Position numbers and translations under genes: made by a program. A DNA stretch of 64,000 nucleotides from Epiperipatus broadwayi (taxonomy: Eukaryota; Onychophora; Udeonychophora; Euonychophora; Peripatidae). The stretch lies in NCBI GenBank assembly GCA_028023455.1, contig JAQFVV010006723.1, positions 188,001 through 252,000 on the forward strand, in the 5' to 3' direction. The stretch's first letter is position 1, and each line of letters opens with the position of its first letter. Below are positions 46,588 through 58,155 of the stretch, one piece after another. The notes below the pieces were generated by a model. That model was not told the origin of the DNA and did no database searches. It worked only from the letters and a program-made list of their open reading frames with translations.

Positions 46588-47191
46588 AAGGTATGGAAGG
46601 TAAAACTTCCCTACAGTAGTGCCACTCAGTGCAAGCCATGGTAATCAATGGATGCACGAAGGTATCCATTGATTGCTATGCACTGAGTGGTGCTACTGTA
46701 TGGAGAGTTTTGCCTCTGAAAAACAGCTTGTGTAAGCATAAAGAATGGTCACCATGTCATTTTTGATGGTTTAATACCAATTCTGCCCAAAAGGATTATG
46801 ATGACTAGTTAGTAAAGAACCAAAAAATATGGATGCTGAACTGAGTTCAGATCTATACAAGCTAATGAGTGTAGCTTGAAAATGTGTTTTCATTTTGGAC
46901 TCAAAGATTTATAGTTAGCTAAAAAAGTAAAAGGTGGGGATGCATTAGATCCTAAGATTTAGGTGCAGTGCTCTCAGATCCAAGGCTCTTCACTGATGAA
47001 AGCCACAAGCTAGAAACTAGTCTGGGGATATTGGATAAGTAGGTGCTAGATAGGGATTTTATGTACAAATCTTCCAGCATCCATTGATTACTATGGCTTG
47101 CACTGAGTGGCGCTTCTGTATAGAGAGTTTGCCTCTGAAAAACAGCTTGTCTAAGCATAAAGAATGATGATCGTCTGAAGGTATGGAAGGT
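46588..47191 (+). mobile_element. Family B retroposon inside gypsy RT, 14-bp target duplication
   Basis: AAGGTATGGAAGGT occurs at 46588-46601 and again at 47178-47191. Removing one copy plus the insert rejoins the RT reading frame, so the duplication is certain. The insert (46602-47177, 576 bp) has its left 52 bp (46602-46653) complementary to 47082-47133 and a 44-nt tail, 47134-47177. Sense units repeat head to tail: TCCATTGATT starts at about 46665 and about 47083, a period of 418 bp. It holds an intact-core hammerhead at 46978-47036. Confidence 0.9.
46978..47036 (+). ncRNA. Hammerhead ribozyme, family B, intact core
   Basis: Outer stem I ATCCAA (46978-46983) pairs with TTGGAT (47031-47036). 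An internal loop GGCT/ATA follows. Inner stem I CTTCA (46988-46992) pairs with TGGGG (47023-47027, two wobbles; other copies have CCTCA). The core CTGATGA is at 46993-46999. Stem II AGC/GCT closes the loop CACAA (47001-47011). GAAA is at 47013-47016. Stem III is A47016-T47021 and C47017-G47020 around TA. Cleavage is predicted after C47022 (GUC). One oddity is the A-A opposition at the base of stem II, where most hammerheads have a G-C pair. Confidence 0.85.
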
Positions 47192-47559
47192 GTTATATCT
47201 TGATATTAGTTATGGCTGAGACAGAAAATGAATTAGATAGACACATTAAAAATTGCATACTGTTGATAAAATAAATGCAAAATTAAATGTTCCAAATGCA
47301 TTTGATCCACTAAAGAAATCAAGTTCTTAGGCCATAATAAATCCTAGGGGAAAGTATACTAGTCTGGATAAAATTAAAACAGTATAAAATGTCATTAAAC
47401 CAAAAAATGTGAAAGACCTGCAGTCGTTTCTGGATTTATTAAATTTTTATGAGTTTTCTAAAAGGAAATGCATGTTACTATGAAGCTATACTGGTTATTA
47501 AATAAAGAATAATGTTGGAAGTGGACTGCAGAACATGAGAATGCTTTCAATAATGCAAA

Positions 47560-47990
47560 GGAATTTCTTCCAAAAATTTACTTGTTCATTATCATAATGA
47601 CCGGGAAGTCATTACCACTGATGTTTCGGATTATGGTATAGGAGTGATTATATCTCATCATTGCTACAGAGACGAACTTTTTTTGCTTCTCCCAAACATT
47701 GATAGCTGCATAGAAAAATTTTTAGTCAGTTTGACAAAGAAACTCTGGCAATAATATGTGCTGTTAAAAAATTTCACCAGTATGTTTATGGATGTGAATT
47801 CAAAATCTATACTGACCATTATTCTTTAATGGTCATATTTGGAAATATAAAGAAAAACTCCAGCATGTGTAAACCAGAGAATATATTAGCCACATATGAT
47901 TTTGAGTTAATGTATAAACCCAGGAAGCAGTTGCCTTCTTGAGGTTACCACTTAAATGTGAAACTGAAAATAAATTTTCAGAAATGAATT
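47560..47990 (+). pseudogene. RNase H domain remnant
   Basis: The frames give TTDVSDYGIGVIISH (the tDASxxGxGavLxQ motif with the first catalytic Asp), then CAVKKFHQYVYGCEFKIYTD and a HYSL step, matching the VxKFRxYLxGxxFxxxTDHxxL segment. Stops and shifts are present. Confidence 0.75.
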
Positions 47991-48129
47991 ACATATAAAC
48001 AATGGGAAATAAGGCACTGGATGGCACAGTAATTACTGAATGTATGTGATATTGACTTTCCAAAGAAGGGTTAAACATAAACATCCAGAATATATATCAA
48101 AAGCTATCTGGAATATGAGTATTTACCTA

Positions 48130-48815
48130 TTTGTAAAAATTATTTATTAATGACGGATCAAGTGCTATATCCCCAAGAAGCAGAAAAATTTGTTACATAA
48201 AGGACACTTGGGAACTATCTGAATGAAACAATTAACACGGTCTTATATGTGGTGGCCAGAGATAAATAGCTGGATTGTACTGATTGTGAAGTTCTTTAAA
48301 GACTGTCAATCTACTGTTGTGATGCCCCTAAGAAGTTAGAGCTTTGGGTTAATACAAATGAGCCCTAGGAAAGATTCCATGTAAATCAAGCTGGCCCATT
48401 TAATGGAACTATATTCCTGATACCGATAGACTTGCTCAAAATGAACAGAATATAAAAGATTATGAGTTTGGAAAACTCCATTAAAGCTTTAAGGAAAATT
48501 TTTTGTGTATCATGGCTATTCTGAATTTGTTTCAGATAATGGAATCTGGTTTCACTTCTAAGTTGTTTAAAGACTTTAAGAACTAGGGGAATTCACCATG
48601 TGTTGACACTCCCATATCATCCAGAATCTAAGATTTGAAGAGAAAACAATACAGCATTTTAAACAGGTACTAAAGAAAACTTCCTATAGTGATATCAAGT
48701 AAGCTTTAATCAACACTATGTTCCATCAACATTTCACTCTGTGTACGTTGACTAAAAGTACACTGGCTGAGATGTTCTTGCATCAAAAATGCTGAACTCA
48801 AATGTTTGTACTAAT
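48130..48815 (+). pseudogene. Integrase remnant
   Basis: Around 48200-48300 the sequence matches the zinc-binding HxxxxG...MWWPxxxxxI region that starts integrase. Around 48535 FVSDNG is the second catalytic Asp motif, followed by a FTMC/HSHIIQN region equivalent to TxxYHPxSNG. Around 48640-48790 the frame gives TIQHFKQVLKKTSYSDIK, then HQHFTLCTLTKSTLAEMFL, the SPAEMLF region. Multiple frameshifts. Confidence 0.7.
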
Positions 48816-49213
48816 GCTTAATAATAATATGAGGCAAATTGGCTTGGAAGACAATTATGAGAAGTGCAAACTTCAAATGGTAGAAGAGTGAGAAGACAGA
48901 AATCATTTGAGAGTTCGCTATTTGAAATCGTTAGAACAATGATTAATACTATTTCCCTAAAAGAAGGAAGAAGTATTAATGCAATACAAGAGCTACCAGA
49001 CTTAAGTTTAATTAATGTGAAGCATTTATTTGAGAAAAATGATTCATTAAATGAATAGCCAGAAATGTATTTGTCATTTTCAAAAGTCTTCACAAGAAGA
49101 AGGAGAGAAGTAAATTAGCTGTCTAGACCTGTTCTAGAATGCAAACCTAAAAAATTGCAAGATTATTTCTTGTGAAATAAAAGTATTTTCTAGAATGAGA
49201 AGAAGAATTGAAA
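48816..49213 (+). other. Pol tail and polypurine tract
   Basis: Frames here (for example 48864-49058) correspond to the variable C-terminus of pol. The purine run 49196-49213 abuts the 3' LTR and would prime plus-strand synthesis. Confidence 0.5.
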
Positions 49214-49673
49214 TGTGTATAATGTTATAAATAATGTGTGGATTTATGTATATTAGTGTAAATGAAGTTTATTACAGAAAATAGTAACCGCACAACACTT
49301 ACATAATTACTCTATTATCCACTAGCAAAATTTACAAGAAATTAGCACAGTCTGAAATTATTTATGCAAATAACTATATATATGTAGAACTCGCACACTA
49401 AAACAGCAACTGCAGATGAAGTAAACATGTATGCAAAAACTTAGAAAATCAGATGTACATTTTCTTATTATGTAATGTGTATGCAGAAGTAATATATATG
49501 CTACAAAAAAGGTTTATATTAGAGGCTGTCTCAATTAAAGATTAATAATTAGTTCATTTATAAATTATATTATCATGAGTATAAATAATATATTAACTCA
49601 TGTTCATTTTATTTGTGTTGTTTGTTTATTTGATTGCAATCTGGCTAATATGCATATAACCCCATGGTACACA
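49214..49673 (+). repeat. 3' LTR
   Basis: See the 5' LTR. Starts TGTGTATA, ends TACACA. Confidence 0.8.
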
Positions 49674-51405
49674 ATATTTGGTTAATTTATTCAAAATTTT
49701 GAGATTCAGTCTTGCTTTTATTATATACTAATTTCTAAAGATCAAATCACTCTGATTTAGAAAAGATTTTAATAACTGGAGAAAATTGGCATTGGTTCAT
49801 GAACTTTCAATTTGTGATATTAACTTTTATATTGTTTGGTAAGAATTATTTAAATTGCTTTTTTGATGACAAAATTAATGAAACAAAATAAACAGAGTGG
49901 CTAAGATTACTTTTTTATAAAATTGTATATGTTAATTTATTTTTAAATAAAAGTCTTTTGCTGATGAGATTTCATGAACAATAGGAGAGCTATATAATGG
50001 AAACTTTTTAAATTTAATATAAGTATGAAGCAAATTCCATCACTAATGAATCATTTAAACAAGATTAAAAATATAAAGAGTAATTCATTGCATAGCACAT
50101 AGATCACTGGAAAAATTTATTTTAGCTTTTAAGTAATGAAATACTTAATAAAATTAAACCTGTGCTAAAATTGTCTAAATATTACAACAAATGGATTGTA
50201 AACCTGTTGCTTCCTAGTTAAACAGATATGAATAATAATTACATGTGTAAATTTTACAAATAAGAAACTAATTATTAATGAATCATTTATGTGGTTTATT
50301 GAAATATCCAATTTTATTGAACAGGTCTTGGCAAACATGCTTTTGGAAAAATTAATTTAATTAAATACAGGCATTTTGAATTGTAAAGAGTAAGTGTATG
50401 AAAATGGAATTAATATGAAGGGTAATTGTCTTCCAAGTTATGCATCTTGTTTATCACTTTTAATTTGTAGTGCTATTTCTAGCTATATATATTGAAATAT
50501 TATAAAATAAAATTTTTGAAATAATGCAATGCTTGTATTCTTTACATTCTGCTTATATGGAAAAGTATATAAAATATTGCATTTAAACCATTATGGGAAC
50601 CCAATATTGATTCACTTAAAGTTGTTTATAAACAATTCAAACCAACTTGTAATGCTCTAGATTTATTGATATAAACAATGATAAAGCACTAGTGTTTGAG
50701 GCTCAAAGTATTAGATTTGTTAAAAACAATGCCTTTCATATTAAGTTTAACTACAGTATATGATTTGCTTTACTGTTTAAAATAAAAATTAATAAATTAT
50801 TGCAAGTAAAAACAATTATATGATTTATTTTATTGTCTAAAATAAATAATATTAAGAAATTATTGTGAATAAAAATATATATTCAATTCAGTATTTAATT
50901 TAATGAATATTATTGAAATATTAAATTTAAGACTATAGTTTGTAGAATTAATAGAAGAAAGAAATGTAGGACATAGTATGAATATTGTGTATAGTTTTTC
51001 TTAAGGATGAATTAAGAAAAAGATTATTTTGTGAATTAGCAGAGGTTAAAGTGTCATAAGATTCTGTGGAAGAATTTTGGTGCAATTTTTTAATATTTTA
51101 ATTGATATAATTAATGTGCAAATAGAAAAAAGATCAAAAATATATTTTAAATTAACTACACATGTAAAAACATTTTATAAAAATGATGTCTATTTTATTC
51201 AAAAAAATATTAACATTTAAGGAGCATTATTTATTAAAACATTCTGATTACAAGTCTATTGAGGAAGAAAGAAATAGAAAATGAAAGGGAACTTCATTAA
51301 ATAGCTGACATGTTTCATAAAAAGTACAAAGAAGTCAGAAAATTCTGTGAAAGCAAGTTATACCATTTCCAAAAAAAAGAAGAAAGAAAATTTGAAACCA
51401 TTTAT
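49674..51405. other. AT-rich interval
   Basis: A tandem pair of 62-bp units lies at about 50757-50880 (ATATGATTTRYTTTAYTG). A coding-like but unrecognised stretch near 51290-51400 reads FHKKYKEVRKFCESKLYHFQ on the + strand. Nothing else is seen. Confidence 0.35.
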
Positions 51406-51792
51406 TGAAGTAGTGTTTTAATTATAAATTTATTAAACACACATTGATTACGTAAGTAATATTTACTGAGACTATAACCTCGATAATATGTGTATAAAAT
51501 GCGATAGTAGGGACCTCTACAGGTGTTTTAAACACAAGCTTACGCTATGGAAGAAAAGAGGTGGACTTAATCAGTGAAGTATTGAATAGCTTCACGCTCG
51601 CAGATCTAACCGCTTCAGCTTCACCTATTGAAATAGAAAGTAGATTGAAGTAAAGAAGGGTTCCCCGGGTTCACCTCTTTTCTTCCATAGCATAAGCTTG
51701 TGGTTAAAACACCTGTAGAGGTCCCTACTATCGCATTTTATACGCATATTATCGAGGTTATAGCCTCAGTAAATATTACTGAAGTAGTGTTT
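51406..51792. mobile_element. Family C palindromic retroposon with 13-bp target duplication
   Basis: TGAAGTAGTGTTT occurs at 51406-51418 and 51780-51792. A 37-nt tail (51419-51455) is followed by a palindrome with arms of about 108 bp (51456-51563 and about 51671-51779), around a 107-nt centre. The right arm ends exactly at the duplication. The GC content is well above the flanks. I see no CUGANGA/GAAA pair. The centre carries the AGCTTCACGCT...GCTTCAG motif shared with palindrome P2, which on the minus strand resembles a tRNA D-arm (GCGGTTAGATC). Confidence 0.85.
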
Positions 51793-53179
51793 ATAAAAGA
51801 CTATATCCTAGCCATTGTAGAATTAATCTGTCTAGAACATAAAAAGAAATTCAAGAATATAAATATGTCATGAAGAATAGTTAATTCCATTGCGAATTGG
51901 AAACGTCATTAAATATGAAATAATCATTAATAATAATGATGCTACTCTATTTTTGATTCACACACAAAAAAAAAATATGGCCCTCATCAAGTTGAAAAAG
52001 ATGCCCACCCCTAATAATCAGGGATAAATTAATTTTTTGATCAAAGATAGCAGGCTATTTTTTAACTCAATAATTTTTGTATGACTCACGATTGATATTA
52101 TAAAAATGTAAATGGCCCTTGGCAAAAAAAAAGCTTCTTATCCCTGTTGTACCGGAATCATAAATGAAAAGGCATTGAATAGTAAACTATTTTATCCTGG
52201 CTTGTTTATATAAGAAATAAGGATAAAACCATAACAATTGAAAATAATCAAATTAAAACTAATGGAGTCATTTTAGATCGGACAGTTGATAATAAATGTA
52301 TAATTTAAGACAAACGAAATCCTAAGAGATAAAAGATGTAAAAAACCCTCCATGGGATGCCTAGAAAAGAAATTTTCTAAAGTGATTTAATTAAAGAGAA
52401 GCTATTCTTTCTATTTCATTCCATTTTTCAAGAATCCTCTGCGTATTTCTTTCTTTTGTTTTTCGCACATTAAAAAAAAAACATTAATATTTCTCCTCAT
52501 TATATACACAACAGACCTTAATGAGAAATTAAAGAAAATACTTTGAATTTACACATTACAAAATATAGGCTTAATTTTTAACTATTAAATTCTAAATGTG
52601 GACATATCAATTAAACCGTAAAATCAAAATGTAAAGAGGATTCAAATAAATAACTGAACTCCGTATTTTTTTTCTTATATATTCACCCCTACCCCACTCG
52701 TCCTCTCCATCTCTGCAATTAAATAAATGGATACATGTCTATAATGGACAATTTTTACGGGAAAATACAACGATTTTAATCAAAAATTTACAATAATATG
52801 TAAACCTGGTAGTATTTATCAATGAAACACTATAATTATTCATTCATTAAAGCGAGTGGAGTGATTTAAAAAGCGACCTCTAACGATGAAATGTTTTAAA
52901 TATCACATGATCAAATGAATACGGAATGTTAAAGTTATAAATATTGTCGTACTTTTTTTGACCCCCTTCAAAAATTTTAAAGTAAATAATATCATAAATT
53001 TAAAAATTAAAAGTTATTTTAATTTTTTATAGAATTTTTAGTTTACTTTCAATATTTTATGATTATTTGTAAAATACATTTCATACATTAAATTACAATT
53101 TTAGGGAAGTTTTTAAATTTCTTGCTTAAACAAAGTAAGAAAAATTATATTTGTATATAGAAAAAATAATAATCTACCA
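51793..53179. other. AT-rich interval
   Basis: No recognisable gene. The phrase AAAGCGACCTCT at 52870-52882 recurs at 41853-41864, perhaps a shared small repeat. Confidence 0.35.
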
Positions 53180-53252
53180 ACTACTCCATAGTTGGTAGAG
53201 TATTAGTGCAATTGAAAACAGTAGATGAGGTTTCATCTCTTGTTTTACATGT
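53180..53252 (+). repeat. tRNA-like sequence (SINE head or tRNA pseudogene)
   Basis: ATAGTTGGTAGAGTATTAGTGC resembles a tRNA D-arm with box A. 53227-53238 (GAGGTTTCATCTC) resembles box B of the T-arm at the right spacing. There is no clean acceptor-stem pairing, so it is a tRNA-derived repeat or pseudogene rather than a working tRNA. Confidence 0.4.
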
Positions 53253-54680
53253 GACTTTAACAGGTATTTAGTTAAGGTCACAGCACACTAATTTTTAGGC
53301 CTAACTGCTCTCATGTTGATTTCAATTCAGGCGGCGGGCTACTTTTTTTTTTTTTTTAAGAAAGCCCTTTTTTTCATTCCTTTTAACTTGGAAATTACGT
53401 TAAATGAAATTTCGTAACTTGCTTCCTATACTGCGTTTAAAATCACGTTATTTAAATGTGTTTTTGACCTGCTACTTAATCCTATGCTTAAAACAATAAA
53501 ATATTTCTTATTTAGGTAAGCATAAAGTAAAATAAATTATTTTATTATATCTTACTCAGTTATACAAAAGGCAGTTTTCTAGGTTAAAATACTTACTTTC
53601 TAAAAAATAGTCGTTTAAATTTATTTGTAGTATTGGTAAATTATCGTGAACACATTATATATGGAACAAAAAAGTTTAGATTCATGTTTATTTACACCAT
53701 AGGATTATCATTTGATATCAGTGATCGTAAATTAGGATATGTGTTGGTTACAATCCAAAGAAAGTTAATATTTGCTTGGAACTAATAGGGACAAACATAA
53801 AGGCTAAAATTCCTATATCAAACTAATATTACTTTTGTTGCTCGTTTATCAATATGACCTGAACATGTATGTATTCAATAAATAAATTAAACAAGCAATA
53901 ATTTTTTTTGATAGTGTAATAATTCTGATCATTTATATTTTAGACATGTATCAGTTATATATTGTTTAAATGAATCCATTATTCATAGTCAAACACGAAG
54001 ATGAATTTTTAAATGTAAATAAATTATGTGCATAATTAAAAACAGATTTGCCAAAGTAACAGGAGTACGTCATATTAGCATCATAATCATAAGTTTGAAA
54101 CTGTAAAGGATGAATATTGAAAAAGCAAGTTATAAACATACTCAATTTTTTTTTTTTTACACAATTAGCTCATAACCAAAATAACTATCTGATCAAAGAT
54201 CAGTAAAGGGTTATCTAGCTATTATTTGTTAATATTATTTGTGAAAAAATAATGGTCCTAGATTAATATAGATTGGATAAATAAATGTTTGAAGCAATAA
54301 CTGCAAAACTAAAAAAAATGTTGATAATACAATGCAAGATGTATCATGGGCATTGAGACTACAGTTATGCTTTACTTTTTTTTTTTTAATTCCACTTTGT
54401 AATTTTCTAGTAAAAATTTATTTTATTATATATTCTGGCTCTACTATTTTATATGAAATGAACAATATTAAAAAATAATCATTAAATATTTTAAAAGTAA
54501 TAAGGTATACAGAATTCTTTTTACTTTTTATCTGTTTAAATTTTAGTGTATTTATAAGTATTAATAGAAAATTGTTTAAAAAGTAATGTATTTATATATT
54601 TCCTAATAAAATATGTGCCCTTATTACATTTTTATAAATTTTTCCTAATATATATATATATTAAAACAACTTTTTTATAG
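53253..54680. other. AT-rich interval
   Basis: No gene seen. The end (TTTTTTATAG at 54680) is an acceptor-like site. Confidence 0.35.
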
Positions 54681-54812
54681 GTAAATACTAGTTTTATATT
54701 GGCATTTCAACTGGATCCCATTATTCAACTTCCAGATAGTAAAGATCATTCAGAAATGTTACAGATACATTCAAAAATTAGAAATCAAAATGTCTTAAAT
54801 ACTTGGTTTTAA
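54681..54812 (+). CDS. Candidate terminal exon
   Basis: An acceptor-like CTTTTTTATAG is followed by 43 open codons (FILAFQLDPIIQLPDSKDHS, then EMLQIHSKIRNQNVL) and a TAA at 54810-54812, with AATAAA 20 bases later at 54832-54837. Codon use is coding-like. I do not recognise the peptide. A chance frame remains possible. Confidence 0.3.
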   Translation, partial: VNTSFILAFQLDPIIQLPDSKDHSEMLQIHSKIRNQNVLNTWF

Positions 54813-57189
54813 ATTTGACATAGGCATTCATAATAAATATTTTAGCTAATAAAATCCAAAAACTAGTTTGAAATTAAAATATTTATATTTTTTTCAAACA
54901 GAAAGCTAATTTTTTGTTCAATATAAACCTAGAAAATAATAATTGAAATTTTGAAAGTAATATCATTTTTGTTCAACATGTTTTATGGAAATTTTCCAAA
55001 TAGAATATAGCTTAATTATATTATCATGTTTGTTAATGCAATTTTGTCAGTTAAGAATTTTAATGAACTGTCTAAGTGTCCTTTGATAATAAGTGCTCAC
55101 TTTTGTTGTAAAATATAGAGATTGATTGCTGAAGATATTAAGCATTGTTTGGCTGCATTAGTGTATTCATGGCTTTTAGCATTAATGGAATAACTACTCA
55201 TATCTATATAAAAAGTCTTGAAAATCTCACAGAAGATTTCATAGAAACCTTAATCCTTTAGAAGAAGTTAACCACTGGGTTTAATTGAAAAATATTGCCA
55301 ATTTTTTAATTGATGATAAATGTCATATCTATATTGTAGCATTTTGATACAAGTCTTTTTTTTTTTGGCTGCAGTTCATTTTAAATAAAGTGCAAAATCA
55401 TTACATTTCAAAAGGCTTTATAGAACTACAAATTTATAAAACAGTACTTTGTGCCATATACATTGGATAGAGTAAGAAAAGACTGAAGTTTAAACAAAAA
55501 GAGATATATGCTTTACATTTTATCCCATGCTAAAGGTAAAAAAATTAAAAATCTATGAGTAACAGAATGAAAAAAACTACAATCTTGAAAGCAGCTTAGC
55601 ATTTTCTGATTGTTGCATAGGATTTACATCTTTCTATGTTCATCATTTCATTAATGTCTTTTTTCCTTTTAATTATCCAGTTATCATTTTATATTAGTGA
55701 GTCATTCATAAATTCAAGTGAAGTCGCATTAGTAACTATGTGTCTGAATAAATGTTAGTTGATGAAATTTTCTCATCCCTTATCCATATACTATCCATTT
55801 TATTCCTAAATGTATTAGGATGTCTTCTTGCATTTAAACCATATACAAATGGATATATGGTGCACCATAATGAGAATAGTATGAATGTGCTGGCTCGAAT
55901 GTGTGCATAAATATCTTTTTTAAATATATGGAGAAGTATATGTATGTTGTAATTTTTATTTTTAAATATTTTGGGGATATTGTTAAATGTGGGGTGCACA
56001 TGAATAAAAAATGTGATTGTGTTTCTGACTCTCTCTCTCTCTGGTATAGTTTGTATATGTCTTCAATATTAGTGCAATTCCTTTTATGACTACTGCTTCA
56101 AACTCAGAATATAGATTTGTTTATAACTTTAAAATTCTTTCCTTTTAATGATAAAAAACTATGAGCATAATTATTTTTTTAAAAGAAATTTTCAAAAAGA
56201 AAAAAGTTCGTTTGAAAAGACAAAAGATTTCTGCAGGTGATGATGAGAAAATGCTTTTAAATATTGATATGTGTGTTTTTTAATGAAAAAGGATGATGTC
56301 AAATAATAGATATATGAATGCATCTTCACGTCATCCTGCACAAATCTTTTCAATAGAATCACTCTTTGTAAAAGCATTTCTTTTTCTTTAATTTGTCACC
56401 AATCAAACAATCAATAATGTTTCAATTGAACCCAAGGATTTGACTCTTATCAAAGCACAAGAAGTCTATAAAATTTTTTGTGGTGGTTACAAGGCATCTT
56501 CTGTGGATATGAATGCATTAGAGCTAGAAGAGATTATCATTTAACTTCCTCACCACTAATTCTCTATGTTTCAGATATTGACCATAATACAGATTTTATA
56601 AGCACTAAAATCATATTCTAATGGGCACTAATTATTAAAGAATGAAACTACCAAAATTTTTAAATGATCAAATTGCATTAATAAACATGATGACTAAATC
56701 AAGCTACACCCATTTGAAATGACATTTACTTCAAATTTATTATTTTCTATTATCTCTCCTTCCTGTTTCTGAATCATAGCTAGGTTTTTATTTACAAAAA
56801 AACACAACACTGATTTCTGTTTGAATAATTTAAATACACCTAATTATCTTTTTGATTAATTTAAATATACTTAATTCTCTTTTTACATGATAGATTGGTT
56901 CCCGAAAATTACATATAATTTTTTTTTTTATAAAAAAAATACATTATATAAGGAAATTGGTTTCAGGTGTAAGAAATCAATGAAAATAATTAAATAAACC
57001 ATATAAAAAATTTTCTTAGAATGTTATATTTTTTGCATGCTATCAAATATTATTTCATAAACATTGTGCATAAATAAAAGTGAATTAAAGAAACATAAAT
57101 TTCAAATGAAAAATAAAAAATCTAAAGAATCAACTAACATGAAAATTAAGGCGAATTTGTAATTTGAGTTATACATAACAAGATTTTAT
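54813..57189. other. AT-rich interval
   Basis: Contains a CT microsatellite at 56028-56042 and an unrecognised open stretch at 56389-56544 (SIEPKDLTLIKAQEVYKIF) that faintly recalls a Gag LTxxKA box. Otherwise nothing. Confidence 0.35.
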
Positions 57190-58155
57190 TCACTAATTTT
57201 CTGACAATGCACACATTTGCACATGATTAAAATACCATTGCTATCACTAGAACTTGCAACGTGACTGCTATGACTGATAATGCTTTGGTCATTGAGTTCT
57301 TCCAATGATGAAGTTCATGGTAAACTCCTAGCAGCAATGTCCTGTGATGCTGATGTTACATTTTTATGAATAAATTTGCTAATTAATGGCTGGGTTCATA
57401 TAGTGTTTAGGTCTTTATATAACTCTGTAAGTGATTTTAGATCTTGTTGAAACTTTGAAGCGCATTCCTCATTAGAATCATATTTGACAAAATGATTTGC
57501 TAATTGGTTAGCAAGATCAAGACTTTTAATTAAATTAGCATTTAACACTAGATCATCATCTTCATTATTGTCTTCTTTAGCATTGGGAGTTTTAAGAATA
57601 ATCTCTGCAATTTCTTTCTCACTTAAAGTTTTACCAACTAACAATTCATTGATATCTTCAGATTATATGTCATTGAATCCTCCACTAATTAAATGGCCAT
57701 TATTATAATGTTCGGAAATTCAGTCATATTAGAGACAACAGGATCTTTGCCTTTTTTTACACATTCTAGCCAAATAGCTTTCCAACATCCATTTAAAGTG
57801 GAAGATTATAATCAAATTTGATTCACACAATCCAGAATCAAAAATTTCTTCCACACATCTATGATGCTTAATGTTTTATCATTCTGTTTGTCCAAAATAT
57901 AAATGTTCATTTTACATGGTTGAATCAAGGATGTGGTATTAGATGGCTGAAAACAAAATTTTATATTTGGGTATTCCAAGACCGGATGGATGACTGTGGG
58001 CATTATCTAGAATCAATAGAACTTTAAATTCTAGACCTTTGACATTCATATATTGTCTAACTTCTGGCATAAAACATTTGTTGAACTATTCCACAAAAGT
58101 TTCAGTTGTGACCTAAACCTTTTTATTTGCCATCCAGTGAATTGACAATTTATTC
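57190..58155 (-). pseudogene. Tigger/pogo (TIGD1-like) transposase C-terminal half
   Basis: Reading leftward, the frame opens TETFVEWFNKCFMPEVRQYM, then GLEFKVLLILDNAHSHP, the DDE_1 motif with the second catalytic Asp. Next come IKFCFQPSNTTSLIQPCKMN (the NTTSLxQPxDQG motif, damaged at its end), VWKKFLILDCVNQI, and a C-terminal acidic region LSEKEIAEIILKTPNAKEDN ending near QPLISKFIHK. This is the Tigger/TIGD family order. Several frameshifts and a stop at about 57396 are present. The N-terminal DNA-binding domains are missing; a LINE occupies that side. Confidence 0.8.

Larger units (their letters stand above)
46125..47300 (+). pseudogene. Reverse transcriptase, interrupted by a family B insertion
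   Basis: Before the insertion the frame reads VENMIKRDMLIPIELSWATP then CRDYRVMLKKYI and KYFVKLNLKSTFYQTQL. These match the RT palm (ELSWATPxVxVxK, CxDYRxxLNxxI, KxFSKLDLxSAYHQ); the first catalytic Asp is Asn here. Further on, FQAKMGSLFQGMEG runs up to the insertion at 46602, and the frame resumes at 47192 in the region where the YxDD box should be, now damaged. It cannot be functional. Confidence 0.75.
44478..49673 (+). mobile_element. Ty3/gypsy LTR retrotransposon, decayed but complete in layout
   Basis: LTRs at 44478-44846 and 49214-49673 both start TGTGTATA and end TACACA. A purine tract, GAGAAGAAGAATTGAAA, precedes the 3' LTR. Between them, in order, come Gag with zinc knuckles, protease remnant, reverse transcriptase, RNase H and integrase. 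Many stops and frameshifts exist, and a family B retroposon of 576 bp interrupts the RT region. No clear target duplication was found (GAAA before, ATAT after). The LTRs differ by several indels, so the insertion is old. Confidence 0.85.
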
